Shown here piece after piece: positions 17,606-26,157 of a stretch of 64,000 nucleotides of DNA. A model generated the notes under the pieces. That model ran no database searches, was not told where the DNA came from, and worked only from the letters and a program-made list of their open reading frames with translations. The stretch is from NCBI GenBank assembly GCA_937928045.1, contig CALFWO010000055.1, positions 1 to 64,000 of the forward strand, written 5' to 3'. Position numbers and translations under genes: made by a program. Within the stretch, counting starts at the first letter, position 1. Each line of letters opens with the position of its first letter. The DNA is from an uncultured Saprospiraceae bacterium. Its GTDB lineage: Bacteria > Bacteroidota > Bacteroidia > Chitinophagales > Saprospiraceae.

Positions 17606-18988
17606 TTATCTGTCATCTAAGAATAAAATCCCTTGTCTGCTGATATGTCTTGATAATTTCGATTGTACTTCTGATAATAGTTGTTGACGTGCTCTAAATA
17701 ATGGGTTAAGGTATTTTAAATTAGCTGCTTTGTTACTTGTAAAAAAATAGCGATAATGCAATACCATAATACAACTCCTATCGTCAAAAATAAATTTAGG
17801 TGAAATGAAAATAGCTTCTGATTTTGTGTCTATATAGTCTAAATACTTTGAATCTATTATAATGCCTTTTACGCATCGATTATATTCATATTTATTTTGA
17901 ACATAATCGCATAGAGGTGTTGCAGAAATATAAATTCTTTTCCATGAATTTCTAATTTCCTTTCTTTTTGATGAAGAATATTTATTAATAATCTTGTTGA
18001 CTTGAGCATGTGTCTTGTCTTTTATTTCATCTTCTGTCAATTCATTTTCAATTTGAGATCGATTAAAAGAATTGTTAAGTAGTTCAAGAAAATTTGATTC
18101 TGTTTTTGTGTTTTTGTCTTCTATTACAGCGCCAGGATATTCATACGATTCAATATCATCCGAAAAAAGCAACTTTCTATTAATTGAATGAAATGATTCA
18201 AGTTTAGATATTTCGGAATCTGCTATACTTAATTCTTTAGCATTATCTATTTCGTTTGAATTAACATACTTTTCCAATGTATCATTTACCAAATATGTTA
18301 AAGAGTTGTATGCACTCTTTATTTTTTCAGAAGGATTTTGTCCAAAGAAAGCTTTACCCGAATAACTTATGCCTAATTTATTTATCAGGTGATTTGCATT
18401 ATCTTTCCAGCTGTCGAATGAGTGATACGCACTGAATATCTCTTGCAATGTTTTATCTGTTGCCCTATGAACTTGATTTTCCCAATTTAGTAAATATGAG
18501 TATGACAGTTCTGTGCTAATTATTTTATTCAGTTCTTCTATAATATCAACTTCTGTTTCTTCTTCTTCAGAAGCATAGTTTGGGTAAAAATCTGACTTGA
18601 CAAATCCTTTAATACTTATAGGTTTTCTATCTTTTAAATCATTTTCAAATAAGCTACTTACTAATTCTCCGTGTTCCTCTTGATGTCTACTCCAAAAAAT
18701 TAAAACGTAAGGAAAATTTTGAGGTGATATAACTTTCTTTAAGACACTAAAAAGAACACTTCTTAACTGCTTTATGTCTGGATTTGCGGCTTCATTTATT
18801 AAGTTTATGTCAAGAAAAAGAACTCGAATATCATTATATCTCCCATTTTCTTCTGGGAGGTAGTTCAAATCATTGCCTTTGTAAAAAACATATGGCATTT
18901 GATTCTTAGACAAAGATCTCATTAGAGGTTGTGCTTGATCAATATTATCATCAATAATGGCAATTCTACCGTTTAAAGGAATATTCAT
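17606..18988 (-). CDS. Receiver-domain protein with unrecognised C-terminal domain (operon gene 4)
   Basis: The 460-residue protein starts with a receiver-like domain. IAIIDDN gives the acidic pair Asp13/Asp14, LFLDINL gives phosphoacceptor Asp60, IFWSR supplies the Ser/Thr position (100), and GFVKSDFY gives Lys131. The domain is slightly longer than usual, with an insert around 40-52. The remaining 320 residues are soluble, charged and mostly helical (about 150-330), then mixed, with IYISATPLCDYVQNKYEYNRCVKG and SEAIFISPKFIFDDRS. I recognise no HTH, nuclease or enzyme motif there. It starts 3 bp after the GHKL protein stop, so it is the natural phosphotransfer partner of that protein and probably the output component. 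Confidence 0.8.
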   Translation of the reverse strand: MNIPLNGRIAIIDDNIDQAQPLMRSLSKNQMPYVFYKGNDLNYLPEENGRYNDIRVLFLDINLINEAANPDIKQLRSVLFSVLKKVISPQNFPYVLIFWSRHQEEHGELVSSLFENDLKDRKPISIKGFVKSDFYPNYASEEEETEVDIIEELNKIISTELSYSYLLNWENQVHRATDKTLQEIFSAYHSFDSWKDNANHLINKLGISYSGKAFFGQNPSEKIKSAYNSLTYLVNDTLEKYVNSNEIDNAKELSIADSEISKLESFHSINRKLLFSDDIESYEYPGAVIEDKNTKTESNFLELLNNSFNRSQIENELTEDEIKDKTHAQVNKIINKYSSSKRKEIRNSWKRIYISATPLCDYVQNKYEYNRCVKGIIIDSKYLDYIDTKSEAIFISPKFIFDDRSCIMVLHYRYFFTSNKAANLKYLNPLFRARQQLLSEVQSKLSRHISRQGILFLDDR

Positions 18989-18991
18989 TTG

Positions 18992-21163
18992 TTATTTTTT
19001 AAATGCAAGAACAATAGTTGCTCCTTTTTCATACTCAATTGGCAATTCAAATTCGCCTTTTTCAGGAAAAAGTAATCTCCCTTTTTGTGCCTCCATAATT
19101 TCACTTGCAATGTGCAGACCTAAACCCATTCCACCAGGTTTTGCAGAAACGAAAGGTTCTGATATATTATCTGTTGGTATTAAAAATCCAGTTCCATTAT
19201 CCGCAATTATGAGATTAATAAATTTGTCTTCTTCTATTAAATCTATAAGGATTTTCTTTTCATATATTTCTTTATTTTCTTTTGCCTTGAAGCCTCTTTG
19301 GTCTAACCAATAAATAGCATTGTCAATGATATTCATTATGCTTCCTATCAACAAATTTTTAGCAATTTTAATTTTCTGATTTCCAGTATAAGTTTTATAG
19401 GCTTTTTCAATGGAAATCTTATGAGATAAAAGTCGATATTCTATATTAAACAAAGATTGTTCAATAATCTTAGATATATTAATTGTTGTTTGATCTGTCT
19501 TTCTAATAATTTCAGAATATCCATCAATTAATGAAGATAAATGTTCAACTAACTTTAGAACTCTTTCCGAAGCTTTTTCTGCTTTAACAACTTGTAAAAT
19601 TTCGTATATGATTTTTTCAATTTCATGAACAACTACAGACATACTTAAACCAGCTCCAGCTGCCTTCAATAAATTTTCACTTAATAATTTATAATCAGTT
19701 TCAATTTTATTGAAGTATTTGATAATGCGTCCTTTAGTATCTATTTTTTTAACTTTCTTTTCAACATATTTTCTTGCTTCATCAAGAGTTGACATTACAG
19801 GAGATGACTTGGGGGTTGGGCCATATAATTCTTTTAGTTTTCGCTTGTCTATATCTCTTAGTATTTCAACGAATTCAATAGAATGTATGAGCGAAGCTCT
19901 AAACATTTTATAAGAGTCATTTTCTACGAATCCTTCTCTATTGGTCTTTTCAATTAAATTTTTACTTGTCTTTCTGTCTAATGAAACCGCCCCAATAATA
20001 ATGTTATTACTAATTCGCTTTGAGGGTTGTTGGAAACGTCTATAATCAAGACCTAACCAGTCATTCTCTGGTTCTCCATAATCATAAACTCTTAAACCAT
20101 CTCTAAAAACTTTAACTCCTCCATTTGAATTGAGATATTTTCTAAATCCAGTTTTATCAGAAACACCCATTTTGAGAACAAATGAATCACGATCAAAGAC
20201 GTATCCCTCAAATTTAATTCGACCTAATTCAATTCCCTTTTTATTTAGATTTATTTCCCGCCCCTGTAACTCATCATATTCTTTGGTATATTTAATCGTT
20301 TTGAAATTTTCTATTAGAGGGTTGGATTCAATAACTTCTTTAGGATTCAATTTTGTCATAGTATCCCAAGGAATAAAATTGTATTGAAATTTCACTATTG
20401 TATTTCCTTCTAAAATAAGATGGAATTTAAATAGAGCATAATCTTTTACCTCTTCCCATTTCAAAAGACCATCAAACCATTTTGGTTTATCAAATATGTC
20501 AAATGCTGGCTTGAAAGTATCATTGATTTCAAACGGAGAGGCCAAAGCTGTTATTGATCTCTTTACTTCTCTGGCAATTCCACGCTCCCATTTTTTTCGT
20601 AGATTTGAAATAACAATGTTAGTTCCTGTTTTACCATCTTTAAAAATTTTAGGTTCATTTCGTTCTATTATGGCAATTGGAACTTCATCTAAATATTTAT
20701 ACTTCTCAAATTCTGTCCAATCTATACGTACAAAAACCTCATTTTCGTTTTTTGCCTTTGTAGTCATTTCAATGACATTACCTAATTTGTGAACACCAAA
20801 TCGTCCTATCCCTTTTTCTCCGATTGGTAGTCTATTGTATTTAGGAGAGGTTTCTAATTTTTTAATTTTTTGAGTTTTAAAATCACTGCCCGGCTCTAAC
20901 CAAACATTTTCAACTATTTCAGTACTCATGCCATATCCATCATCTTCTATAATAATAATACCATTTATTTGATCATCAACATGTTCCATATAAATGTTGA
21001 CAAAGCTAGCATCAGCATCATATGAATTTTTCACAAGTTCAACTAAAGCAATACTTTCATTTTTGATCAACTGATCTCCTAATTGCAACAGAAGCCTCGC
21101 ACGTGGTTTAAACTTAACTGGGATTTCTTTATTTTTCCCTTTATGTTTTAATACATCTGCCAT
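18992..21163 (-). CDS. Dual-GHKL protein: MutL/Hsp90-like ATPase fused to histidine-kinase-like ATPase (operon gene 3)
   Basis: The 723-residue cytosolic protein has two separate GHKL ATPase modules. The N-terminal module (about 20-210) has Bergerat motifs of the Hsp90/MutL/MORC type: ELVKNSYDADA (42-52), EDDGYGM (73-79) and GEKGIGRFGVHKLG (115-128). The middle (220-450) is beta-rich and includes GGVKVFRDGLRVYDYGEP, a MutL/Hsp90-like second domain. A coiled/HisKA-like section follows, with SMSVVVHEIEKIIYEI and candidate phosphoacceptor His513. The C-terminal module (600-723) is kinase-like: MNIIDNAIYWL (N-box), ADNGTGF (G1) and GGMGLGLHIASEIM (G2). Its start overlaps the methyltransferase stop by 16 bp. 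Related GHKL proteins occur in restriction-modification loci. No transmembrane segment is present. Confidence 0.88.
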   Translation of the reverse strand: MADVLKHKGKNKEIPVKFKPRARLLLQLGDQLIKNESIALVELVKNSYDADASFVNIYMEHVDDQINGIIIIEDDGYGMSTEIVENVWLEPGSDFKTQKIKKLETSPKYNRLPIGEKGIGRFGVHKLGNVIEMTTKAKNENEVFVRIDWTEFEKYKYLDEVPIAIIERNEPKIFKDGKTGTNIVISNLRKKWERGIAREVKRSITALASPFEINDTFKPAFDIFDKPKWFDGLLKWEEVKDYALFKFHLILEGNTIVKFQYNFIPWDTMTKLNPKEVIESNPLIENFKTIKYTKEYDELQGREINLNKKGIELGRIKFEGYVFDRDSFVLKMGVSDKTGFRKYLNSNGGVKVFRDGLRVYDYGEPENDWLGLDYRRFQQPSKRISNNIIIGAVSLDRKTSKNLIEKTNREGFVENDSYKMFRASLIHSIEFVEILRDIDKRKLKELYGPTPKSSPVMSTLDEARKYVEKKVKKIDTKGRIIKYFNKIETDYKLLSENLLKAAGAGLSMSVVVHEIEKIIYEILQVVKAEKASERVLKLVEHLSSLIDGYSEIIRKTDQTTINISKIIEQSLFNIEYRLLSHKISIEKAYKTYTGNQKIKIAKNLLIGSIMNIIDNAIYWLDQRGFKAKENKEIYEKKILIDLIEEDKFINLIIADNGTGFLIPTDNISEPFVSAKPGGMGLGLHIASEIMEAQKGRLLFPEKGEFELPIEYEKGATIVLAFKK

Positions 21164-22380
21164 AATATATTTTTCATTTCTTTTGCAATTGCATTAGCCA
21201 TTAACGGAGGAACAGCGTTGCCAATTTGTCTAAATGCGGCAGAACGAGATCCTTCAAAATAGAAGTCGTCGGGAAAGGATTGAATTCTTGCTGCTTCTCT
21301 TACTGAAATCGAACGGCATTGTTTTATATCAGGGTGGATATAATAATGTCCATCTTTAGCAATGTGAGCAACTACGGTGTGAGAGACTCCTTGCCCATTT
21401 ACAACCTTGTACCTATCAGTAAATGATGTTTCGTTTTTATGGGTTTTCAATTCTTTTGGTAAATCTGGATATCTTAGACGTTCTTTATTTTTATTCCATT
21501 TTTTTAAGGCTGTTTTATAAATTTTTAAATCTCGATCATTGTGTGGTCGAGAAATATGTTGAGTAACAAAATCAACTCCATTTCGCAAATTAAACTTATC
21601 CAAATAGACATTATTAGGCTTTGTATATTTAGCAATTTGTAAAGCGTCACCTGGTTTTAACTTTGGTAAATCTTGAAAAGCATCATTAACAGTAAAATTT
21701 CCTATTGTTTTTTGTATTAAAGGAAAGCCATTATCAATATTCTTTTTCCATCCGACAATAATTATTCTTTTACGAGCTTGAACCACTCCATAGTCGGCGG
21801 CATTAAGCGTATCATGATAAACTTCATAGCCTATCTTGCGAAAGTATGCTTTGAGGTTTTTAAAGTGTCGTCCCTTATTTGCACTCAAGAGCCCAGGTAC
21901 ATTTTCAAATACAAATGCTTTAGGCTCATATTTTTTCAAGAATCTTCCATATTGTATATATAGCTTGTTTCTCGGGTCATTCTCAATATTTTCATGGTGT
22001 CTCCCGAGCAAAGAATATGCTTGACATGGTGGACCACCAATTATTAAATCCACCTTTTTCTTCTTTAAGGCTTTATCTATTTCTACAAAAATTGACTTTA
22101 TAGTATCGTCTTTTATTTCAACATTTAGGACTGAGTCCAAAATTTCTTTTGGGACTTTATCATAGAGTTCTTTTCTTGAAATTGCTCCTTTTAAGTAATC
22201 TAAATAATAATCTTTTTTATCATTTTTGATGAGGAAATGATATGCAGCTCTTGTTTTTATTGAGTCACAAGCGTATTTATCCATTTCAATATGCGAAATT
22301 GAATTAAATCCAGCCTTAATAAAACCTTCTGACATTCCAGATGCACCTGAGAATAAATCGATGAAATTGATTTCTTTCAT
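21148..22380 (-). CDS. dcm: DNA (cytosine-5) methyltransferase, Dcm/HhaI type (operon gene 2)
   Basis: The 410-residue protein has all main C5-methyltransferase motifs: I FIDLFSGASGMSEGF (6-20), IV GGPPCQAYSLLGR with catalytic Cys119, VI ENVPGLL (159-165), VIII QARKRIIIVG (201-210), a target-recognition region (about 215-350), IX SVREAARIQSFPDDF, and X RQIGNAVPPLMANAIAKEM. An insert of about 45 residues (50-95) between motifs I and IV is unusual. It should methylate cytosine in an unknown short sequence. The gene starts 1 bp after the XRE regulator stop and overlaps the GHKL gene. No restriction endonuclease or Vsr gene is beside it. The symbol follows common usage for this family and does not imply CCWGG specificity. 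Confidence 0.93.
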   Translation of the reverse strand: MKEINFIDLFSGASGMSEGFIKAGFNSISHIEMDKYACDSIKTRAAYHFLIKNDKKDYYLDYLKGAISRKELYDKVPKEILDSVLNVEIKDDTIKSIFVEIDKALKKKKVDLIIGGPPCQAYSLLGRHHENIENDPRNKLYIQYGRFLKKYEPKAFVFENVPGLLSANKGRHFKNLKAYFRKIGYEVYHDTLNAADYGVVQARKRIIIVGWKKNIDNGFPLIQKTIGNFTVNDAFQDLPKLKPGDALQIAKYTKPNNVYLDKFNLRNGVDFVTQHISRPHNDRDLKIYKTALKKWNKNKERLRYPDLPKELKTHKNETSFTDRYKVVNGQGVSHTVVAHIAKDGHYYIHPDIKQCRSISVREAARIQSFPDDFYFEGSRSAAFRQIGNAVPPLMANAIAKEMKNILWQMY

Positions 22381-22381
22381 T

Positions 22382-22597
22382 TTATTTATTCAGATTTAGA
22401 TGTCCATAAATCTTTTCAAGAATATCAGTTGGATTGGCATCAATAGCTAAAGAAATAAGATACAATTCCTCAGCTTTTAATTGAGTACTGTCTTTTGTGC
22501 TTAACAAGCTCAATCTTGATTTTGCAATTCCCGTTTTCCTAGAAACCTCAGCTTTATTTATAGATTTATCAGTAAAGTATTTGCCTAGGTACGTCAT
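22382..22597 (-). CDS. Small XRE-type HTH regulator (operon gene 1)
   Basis: The 71-residue protein has a compact helix-turn-helix, INKAEVSRKTGIAKSRLSLL (about 13-32), followed by helices with LKAEELYLISLAIDANPTDIL, typical of XRE/Cro repressors without a sensor domain. It leads the operon with the methyltransferase, GHKL and receiver genes (1-bp gap). By analogy with the C proteins of restriction-modification loci, it probably controls the timing of expression of the operon from its own promoter. A promoter -7 box lies at 22620-22627, just upstream of the ATG. Confidence 0.85.
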   Translation of the reverse strand: MTYLGKYFTDKSINKAEVSRKTGIAKSRLSLLSTKDSTQLKAEELYLISLAIDANPTDILEKIYGHLNLNK

Positions 22598-22619
22598 AAA
22601 CTAATTTATTGATGTTGCA

Positions 22620-22627
22620 CAAAGCTA
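22620..22627 (-). promoter_or_regulatory. Bacteroidota -7 box for the methyltransferase/GHKL operon
   Basis: On the minus strand this reads TAGCTTTG, a full match to TAnnTTTG, 22 bp before the XRE gene start. A canonical TTTG at -33 is not seen at the right spacing, and the upstream 40 bp are A+T-rich. The promoter may be weak or dependent on the regulator. Confidence 0.55.
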
Positions 22628-22670
22628 ACCAAAAGTTACGATTATTATATATTTTGTTTCGAAATTCACA

Positions 22671-22793
22671 ACATTTATGAATGAGGGTTATTCGTAAAAG
22701 CAATGTGTCTGCAAGACTCTTTGCTTTTTTGAGGGTTGGTGTTTTTTCTTTTCCTTGCTTGCAGAGAACTTTTATTTTACCGCAACATTCATC
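22671..22793. repeat. Nested inverted repeat upstream of the methyltransferase operon
   Basis: ATGAATG (22677-22683) pairs with CATTCAT (22786-22792). Inside it, TCTGCAAG (22708-22715) pairs perfectly with CTTGCAGA (22758-22765) over a 42-nt loop. Three tandem ATCTTA units follow at 22812-22829. The structure is unlike the attC-like elements on the other side of the operon, but it may mark the second boundary. Confidence 0.55.
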
Positions 22794-22867
22794 AATGAAA
22801 AGTGAACCAATATCTTAATCTTAATCTTAATGGTTAAATCACTATTGAGCGGGGATTAGATTATTTC

Positions 22868-23902
22868 CTATCCTTTTCGCAAAATCTTAATTGCCGCTGA
22901 AGAATACTCCTTGGCTGCCATTGCAAATTTGGCCATTCTAGGATCAGAAGTATCTCCCTTAAGATAACGTTGATAAAGCTGTTGAAGAATAATGGCAGTT
23001 TTATAATAAGCGAATGATTCGTACCAAGAAATGCGATCCATTTGGAATCCAGTAAGCTCAGCATATCGATCAATGAGAAATGCTCTTTTTGGGAAATTTC
23101 CTTTTAGTAAAATGGGCATTTCTTCGGAGAAATATTTATTGGGCCAATAGCCTAGGGTAGAGCCAAAGTCAAACAATGGATCGCCAATAGTACACATATC
23201 CCAATCGAATACCGATGTGATCTCGTCTGGGTTGTCAGGTTGGAATTGACAATTGTCAAATTTAAAATCATTGTGAATTATGGAAACGGCTTGCGGTGTA
23301 GGAATATCCTTTTGCAAAAGTTGATGAAGCGTTTCCATGTCTTTGTTCTCCTCTGTTTGTGAAAGTGTCCAACGTTGTCCCCAGCCTTTCAACTGACGTT
23401 CTGCAAATCCTTCCGGCCTTCCAAGTTTATTTAACTCAGCAGTATCGACATTCACCTGGTGTAAAGCTGCCTGGGATTTGATCAGTGCTAAAGTGCAACG
23501 TTCTTCTACATCCTGCAAGCCAATAAAACATGCCGGTAGTTCGTAACGAAGCACAACCCCCGTGCGTCGCTCCATAACCACGAATTTCGCCCCAATAATT
23601 GATTCATCTTCACAATAGCTAAATGCCCTTGGCGCTGCCGGATATTGTTTGTAGAGTTTAGAAAGCACACGAAATTCTCGCTTCATGTCATGAGCACCGG
23701 GAGCAATTTTTCCGAAAGGCGGTCGACGGAGCACCAACTCTCTTTCTCCAAATTTAAACAGATAAGTAAGGTTTGCATGGCCGCCATGAAATTGTTTAAC
23801 AGACATCTCTCCGGAAAGACCTTCAATAGTAGAACGCAAATATTGCTCGATATTTTCAAGTTGCAATTCTTCTCCTTTTCTAATGTCTTTGGCCTTGTCC
23901 AT
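22868..23902 (-). CDS. Aminoglycoside phosphotransferase-family kinase (ACAD11-type)
   Basis: The start at 23902 (MDKAKDIRKGEEL) gives 344 residues. The longer frame from 23950 adds 16 residues of no family character. Kinase marks are GGHANLTYLFKF (glycine loop), LVLRRPPFG with the ATP lysine/arginine region, Brenner motif IHNDFKFDN (catalytic Asp) and VFDWDMCTIGDPLFDFG (metal-binding DxD/DFG equivalent). The LRRPP...HDMKREFRVLSKL pattern is that of the phosphotransferase family related to the kinase domain of ACAD11, which phosphorylates 4-hydroxyacyl-CoAs in lipid catabolism. The small-molecule substrate here is not shown. No acyl-CoA dehydrogenase lies nearby, and antibiotic resistance is unlikely. 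Confidence 0.85.
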   Translation of the reverse strand: MDKAKDIRKGEELQLENIEQYLRSTIEGLSGEMSVKQFHGGHANLTYLFKFGERELVLRRPPFGKIAPGAHDMKREFRVLSKLYKQYPAAPRAFSYCEDESIIGAKFVVMERRTGVVLRYELPACFIGLQDVEERCTLALIKSQAALHQVNVDTAELNKLGRPEGFAERQLKGWGQRWTLSQTEENKDMETLHQLLQKDIPTPQAVSIIHNDFKFDNCQFQPDNPDEITSVFDWDMCTIGDPLFDFGSTLGYWPNKYFSEEMPILLKGNFPKRAFLIDRYAELTGFQMDRISWYESFAYYKTAIILQQLYQRYLKGDTSDPRMAKFAMAAKEYSSAAIKILRKG

Positions 23903-24080
23903 ATTTATTCTTTGTGCTGTGAATATGGGGAAAAAGTTGAAGGTGACCAAGCTTGAGTTTATACCATTTGTTTTTCTCCGTATTTTATCAACTTAAGTTA
24001 CTTTCTTAAAAATCAAAATGCCAGCAATATTAATTACATCTTACAGTTAAAGAAGAGAAACAAAACGCTAAACTGAATAA

Positions 24081-24731
24081 ATGAAACGATCAGCGCTACT
24101 GATTTGTCTGTTTCTAATTTTTTCTGGAAATCTATTATTGGGTCAGGTTAGTCATAGAATTGCTGGTGGTCCTTTGTGGAGTAGTTTTCAAACAAGCAAC
24201 CAACTAAGCCAAGAACTTAATCTAAGCCCACACAAAGGATTTTCTATTTCAACTGTTGCTCTTTTTTACACAGATCATAAACTAGTTCCATACATTGGAT
24301 TTGGAATGAATAGTCTTGGGGCTGTTTCAAATGAAATCATACCTGGTTTTCAAGATACGGATGACACTGTTATTAAATTGGCTAATTTGTTTTTAGAAAT
24401 ACCTGTTGGTGTTAACTATTTTCTAGGTCAACAAAATTATGGGTTCTATATTGGCCTTGGTCTTGCTCCCAGTTATACGACCAGAGTTTTTTTGTCAAGG
24501 AAGCGAGAAACTTCTTATGATCCAAAAGAATGGCAAATGTCAGACGATTTATTAGGAAACCAAAGAAGGTTGAATTTAAATGCCAATGTAGGTGTCGGTT
24601 TTCATTTTTCTAGTTTGAAGGGTTTGGTAATAGAAATAAAAGGAAAATCTCAATTGTTTGATTATTTGCCAAGATCTACTTTTAGGCTCGTTCACTACGC
24701 TTTGGGAATAGCAGCAGGAGTAGTGATTTAA
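24081..24731 (+). CDS. Outer-membrane beta-barrel protein (PorT-like), paralogue 1
   Basis: The 216-residue protein has a signal peptide (ALLICLFLIFSGNLLLGQ) and alternating beta strands ending in an aromatic/aliphatic strand (RLVHYALGIAAGVVI), typical of eight-stranded outer-membrane barrels of the PorT/OMP_b-brl_2 group. LEIPVGVNYFLGQQNYGFYIGLGLAPSY is shared with the next gene (LLEAPIGMNYYFNQ...LFLDIGFSPTY). It is the first of three tandem paralogues at 24081, 24801 and 25501. These arose by duplication and the last is dead. The function is unknown. Nothing indicates a direct link to gliding or T9SS beyond the barrel class. Confidence 0.75.
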   Translation: MKRSALLICLFLIFSGNLLLGQVSHRIAGGPLWSSFQTSNQLSQELNLSPHKGFSISTVALFYTDHKLVPYIGFGMNSLGAVSNEIIPGFQDTDDTVIKLANLFLEIPVGVNYFLGQQNYGFYIGLGLAPSYTTRVFLSRKRETSYDPKEWQMSDDLLGNQRRLNLNANVGVGFHFSSLKGLVIEIKGKSQLFDYLPRSTFRLVHYALGIAAGVVI

Positions 24732-24800
24732 ATTCGAGGTTATTGATATTTTACATTCTTCAATAAGATATTGGTATTTTTGAAAATAGAAATTATATAA

Positions 24801-25490
24801 ATGAAACGATCGCTCTTCCTTATTTTGATACTCTTTTCTTTTTCAAGAAATCTGTTATTTGCACAAGTAGGCCTTCGAGTTGAAGGTGGACCAAACTTGA
24901 GTAATATCAATTCCACGCTTTATGACAATTCAGATTTTAAACCAAGTTTTAAAACTGGATTCCAATTTTCAACTGTTGCTATATTAAGACCCGAAAGTAA
25001 ACTGCAATTCTATCTTGGAGTAGGAATTGGGAATCAAGGAACGGTATCCGAACTTTTAAGAGATGATCTTCGTTTTGCAAATGGCAGTACTATTTCTTCC
25101 ATGATTGGATTTGAAGATATAGAGCAAATTTATAGTAAAAATATTTTCTACTTGCTCGAAGCTCCTATTGGAATGAACTATTATTTTAACCAATCGACAA
25201 ATGGTTTATTCCTCGATATAGGCTTTTCCCCAACTTACTCATTGCAAATTGTAAGTAGATCAATCACAGAATTTAAGGATGGACGCAGAAGAAAAGAGGA
25301 ATTCCCTACAGTGGTTGAAAATACCAATAGATTTAATGTGAATGTCAGATTGGGAATTGGCTATCAATTAAATAAACTCAGGATTTCATTATTTGGAGAA
25401 TCCGAAACCAGAAATAGAGGCAATTATTTATTCAAATCTTATTTTTATCGAACTGGATTGTCTATTGGCTATAAACTTTTAGAGAAATAA
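24801..25490 (+). CDS. Outer-membrane beta-barrel protein (PorT-like), paralogue 2
   Basis: The 229-residue protein has a signal peptide (FLILILFSFSRNLLFAQ) and repeated beta strands with GGPNLSNINSTLYD, APIGMNYYFNQSTNGLFLDIGFSPTY and RFNVNVRLGIGYQL. It ends FYRTGLSIGYKLLEK. It is clearly similar to paralogue 1, 69 bp upstream, and their start regions share the sequence AAATGAAACGATC, which supports recent duplication. It is intact. A likely outer-membrane location is inferred from signal and strand pattern; no ligand or partner is indicated. Confidence 0.75.
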   Translation: MKRSLFLILILFSFSRNLLFAQVGLRVEGGPNLSNINSTLYDNSDFKPSFKTGFQFSTVAILRPESKLQFYLGVGIGNQGTVSELLRDDLRFANGSTISSMIGFEDIEQIYSKNIFYLLEAPIGMNYYFNQSTNGLFLDIGFSPTYSLQIVSRSITEFKDGRRRKEEFPTVVENTNRFNVNVRLGIGYQLNKLRISLFGESETRNRGNYLFKSYFYRTGLSIGYKLLEK

Positions 25491-25500
25491 TTGAACCGGC

Positions 25501-26157
25501 ATGAAAGAATCAATTCTTGGTTTGATTTTTTTAAGTTTTTTCTATACTAAAATCATTAGTCAAGTTGATTTTAAATCTTAGTTGGATCAAAGTGGTGCAA
25601 TTCATCAAATAAGTCAATTAGTGATCTTTATACTGGATTCAATGCAAGTGCATTAGTGGGACTTAATCCGGCCAGTACTTTTCAAACATATGAAGGATTG
25701 GAACTGAGTACATATGGAGTCTCTGGTGAGGGGATTGAAAATTTAGTTTTTTACGACGATCTAGATATTAATTTCAGTAATCCTATTTTTGAAAGGAATA
25801 AAATTATGAGTGAAATATTGCTAGTTTAACTATCAGTGGGCATTTACTATTATTTTAACGAGCCGAATCAAGGGTTGTTTTTGGATGGCGCAGTTAAACC
25901 TCAACTTGCACTTAAAGAACGAAGTATATCTATCTATAGAAATTTTGATCAGGAAAGGATCGTTTCCAAATCAACCATTCCAAATCAAAATAAACGATTT
26001 AATGTTTCAATTAAATCGGGGCTAGGGTATGAATTAGAAAGCGTTAATCATCTTTCGATTCAAGTCCTTTGGAGAGATTCATACATTCAAATGGGCAACA
26101 CAAGGTTCCAAAGATTTCTACTATGCCTTTGGAGTATCAACTGGAACGAAGTTTTAA
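25501..26157 (+). pseudogene. Third PorT-like barrel paralogue, degenerate
   Basis: The ATG at 25501 starts a signal peptide (LGLIFLSFFYTKIISQVDF) and meets a stop after 26 codons. Homologous sequence continues in another frame (YTGFNASALVGLNP...YDDLDINFSNPIFERNK) to a stop near 25829. It shifts again to GIYYYFNEPNQGLFLDGAV and RFNVSIKSGLGYELESV. The expected C-terminal strand (FYYAFGVSTGTKF) lies in yet another frame, with its stop at 26155-26157. At least three frame breaks therefore separate recognisable segments of one gene. A 111-codon frame at 25836-26171 covers part of it and should not be taken as a gene on its own. Confidence 0.85.

Noticed and set aside
17606-22597. Ordinary type II restriction-modification locus
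   Set aside because: No endonuclease is encoded, and the GHKL and receiver proteins are not restriction subunits of known type II systems.
22868-23902. Aminoglycoside resistance kinase
   Set aside because: The motifs place it with ACAD11-type phosphotransferases rather than with resistance enzymes.
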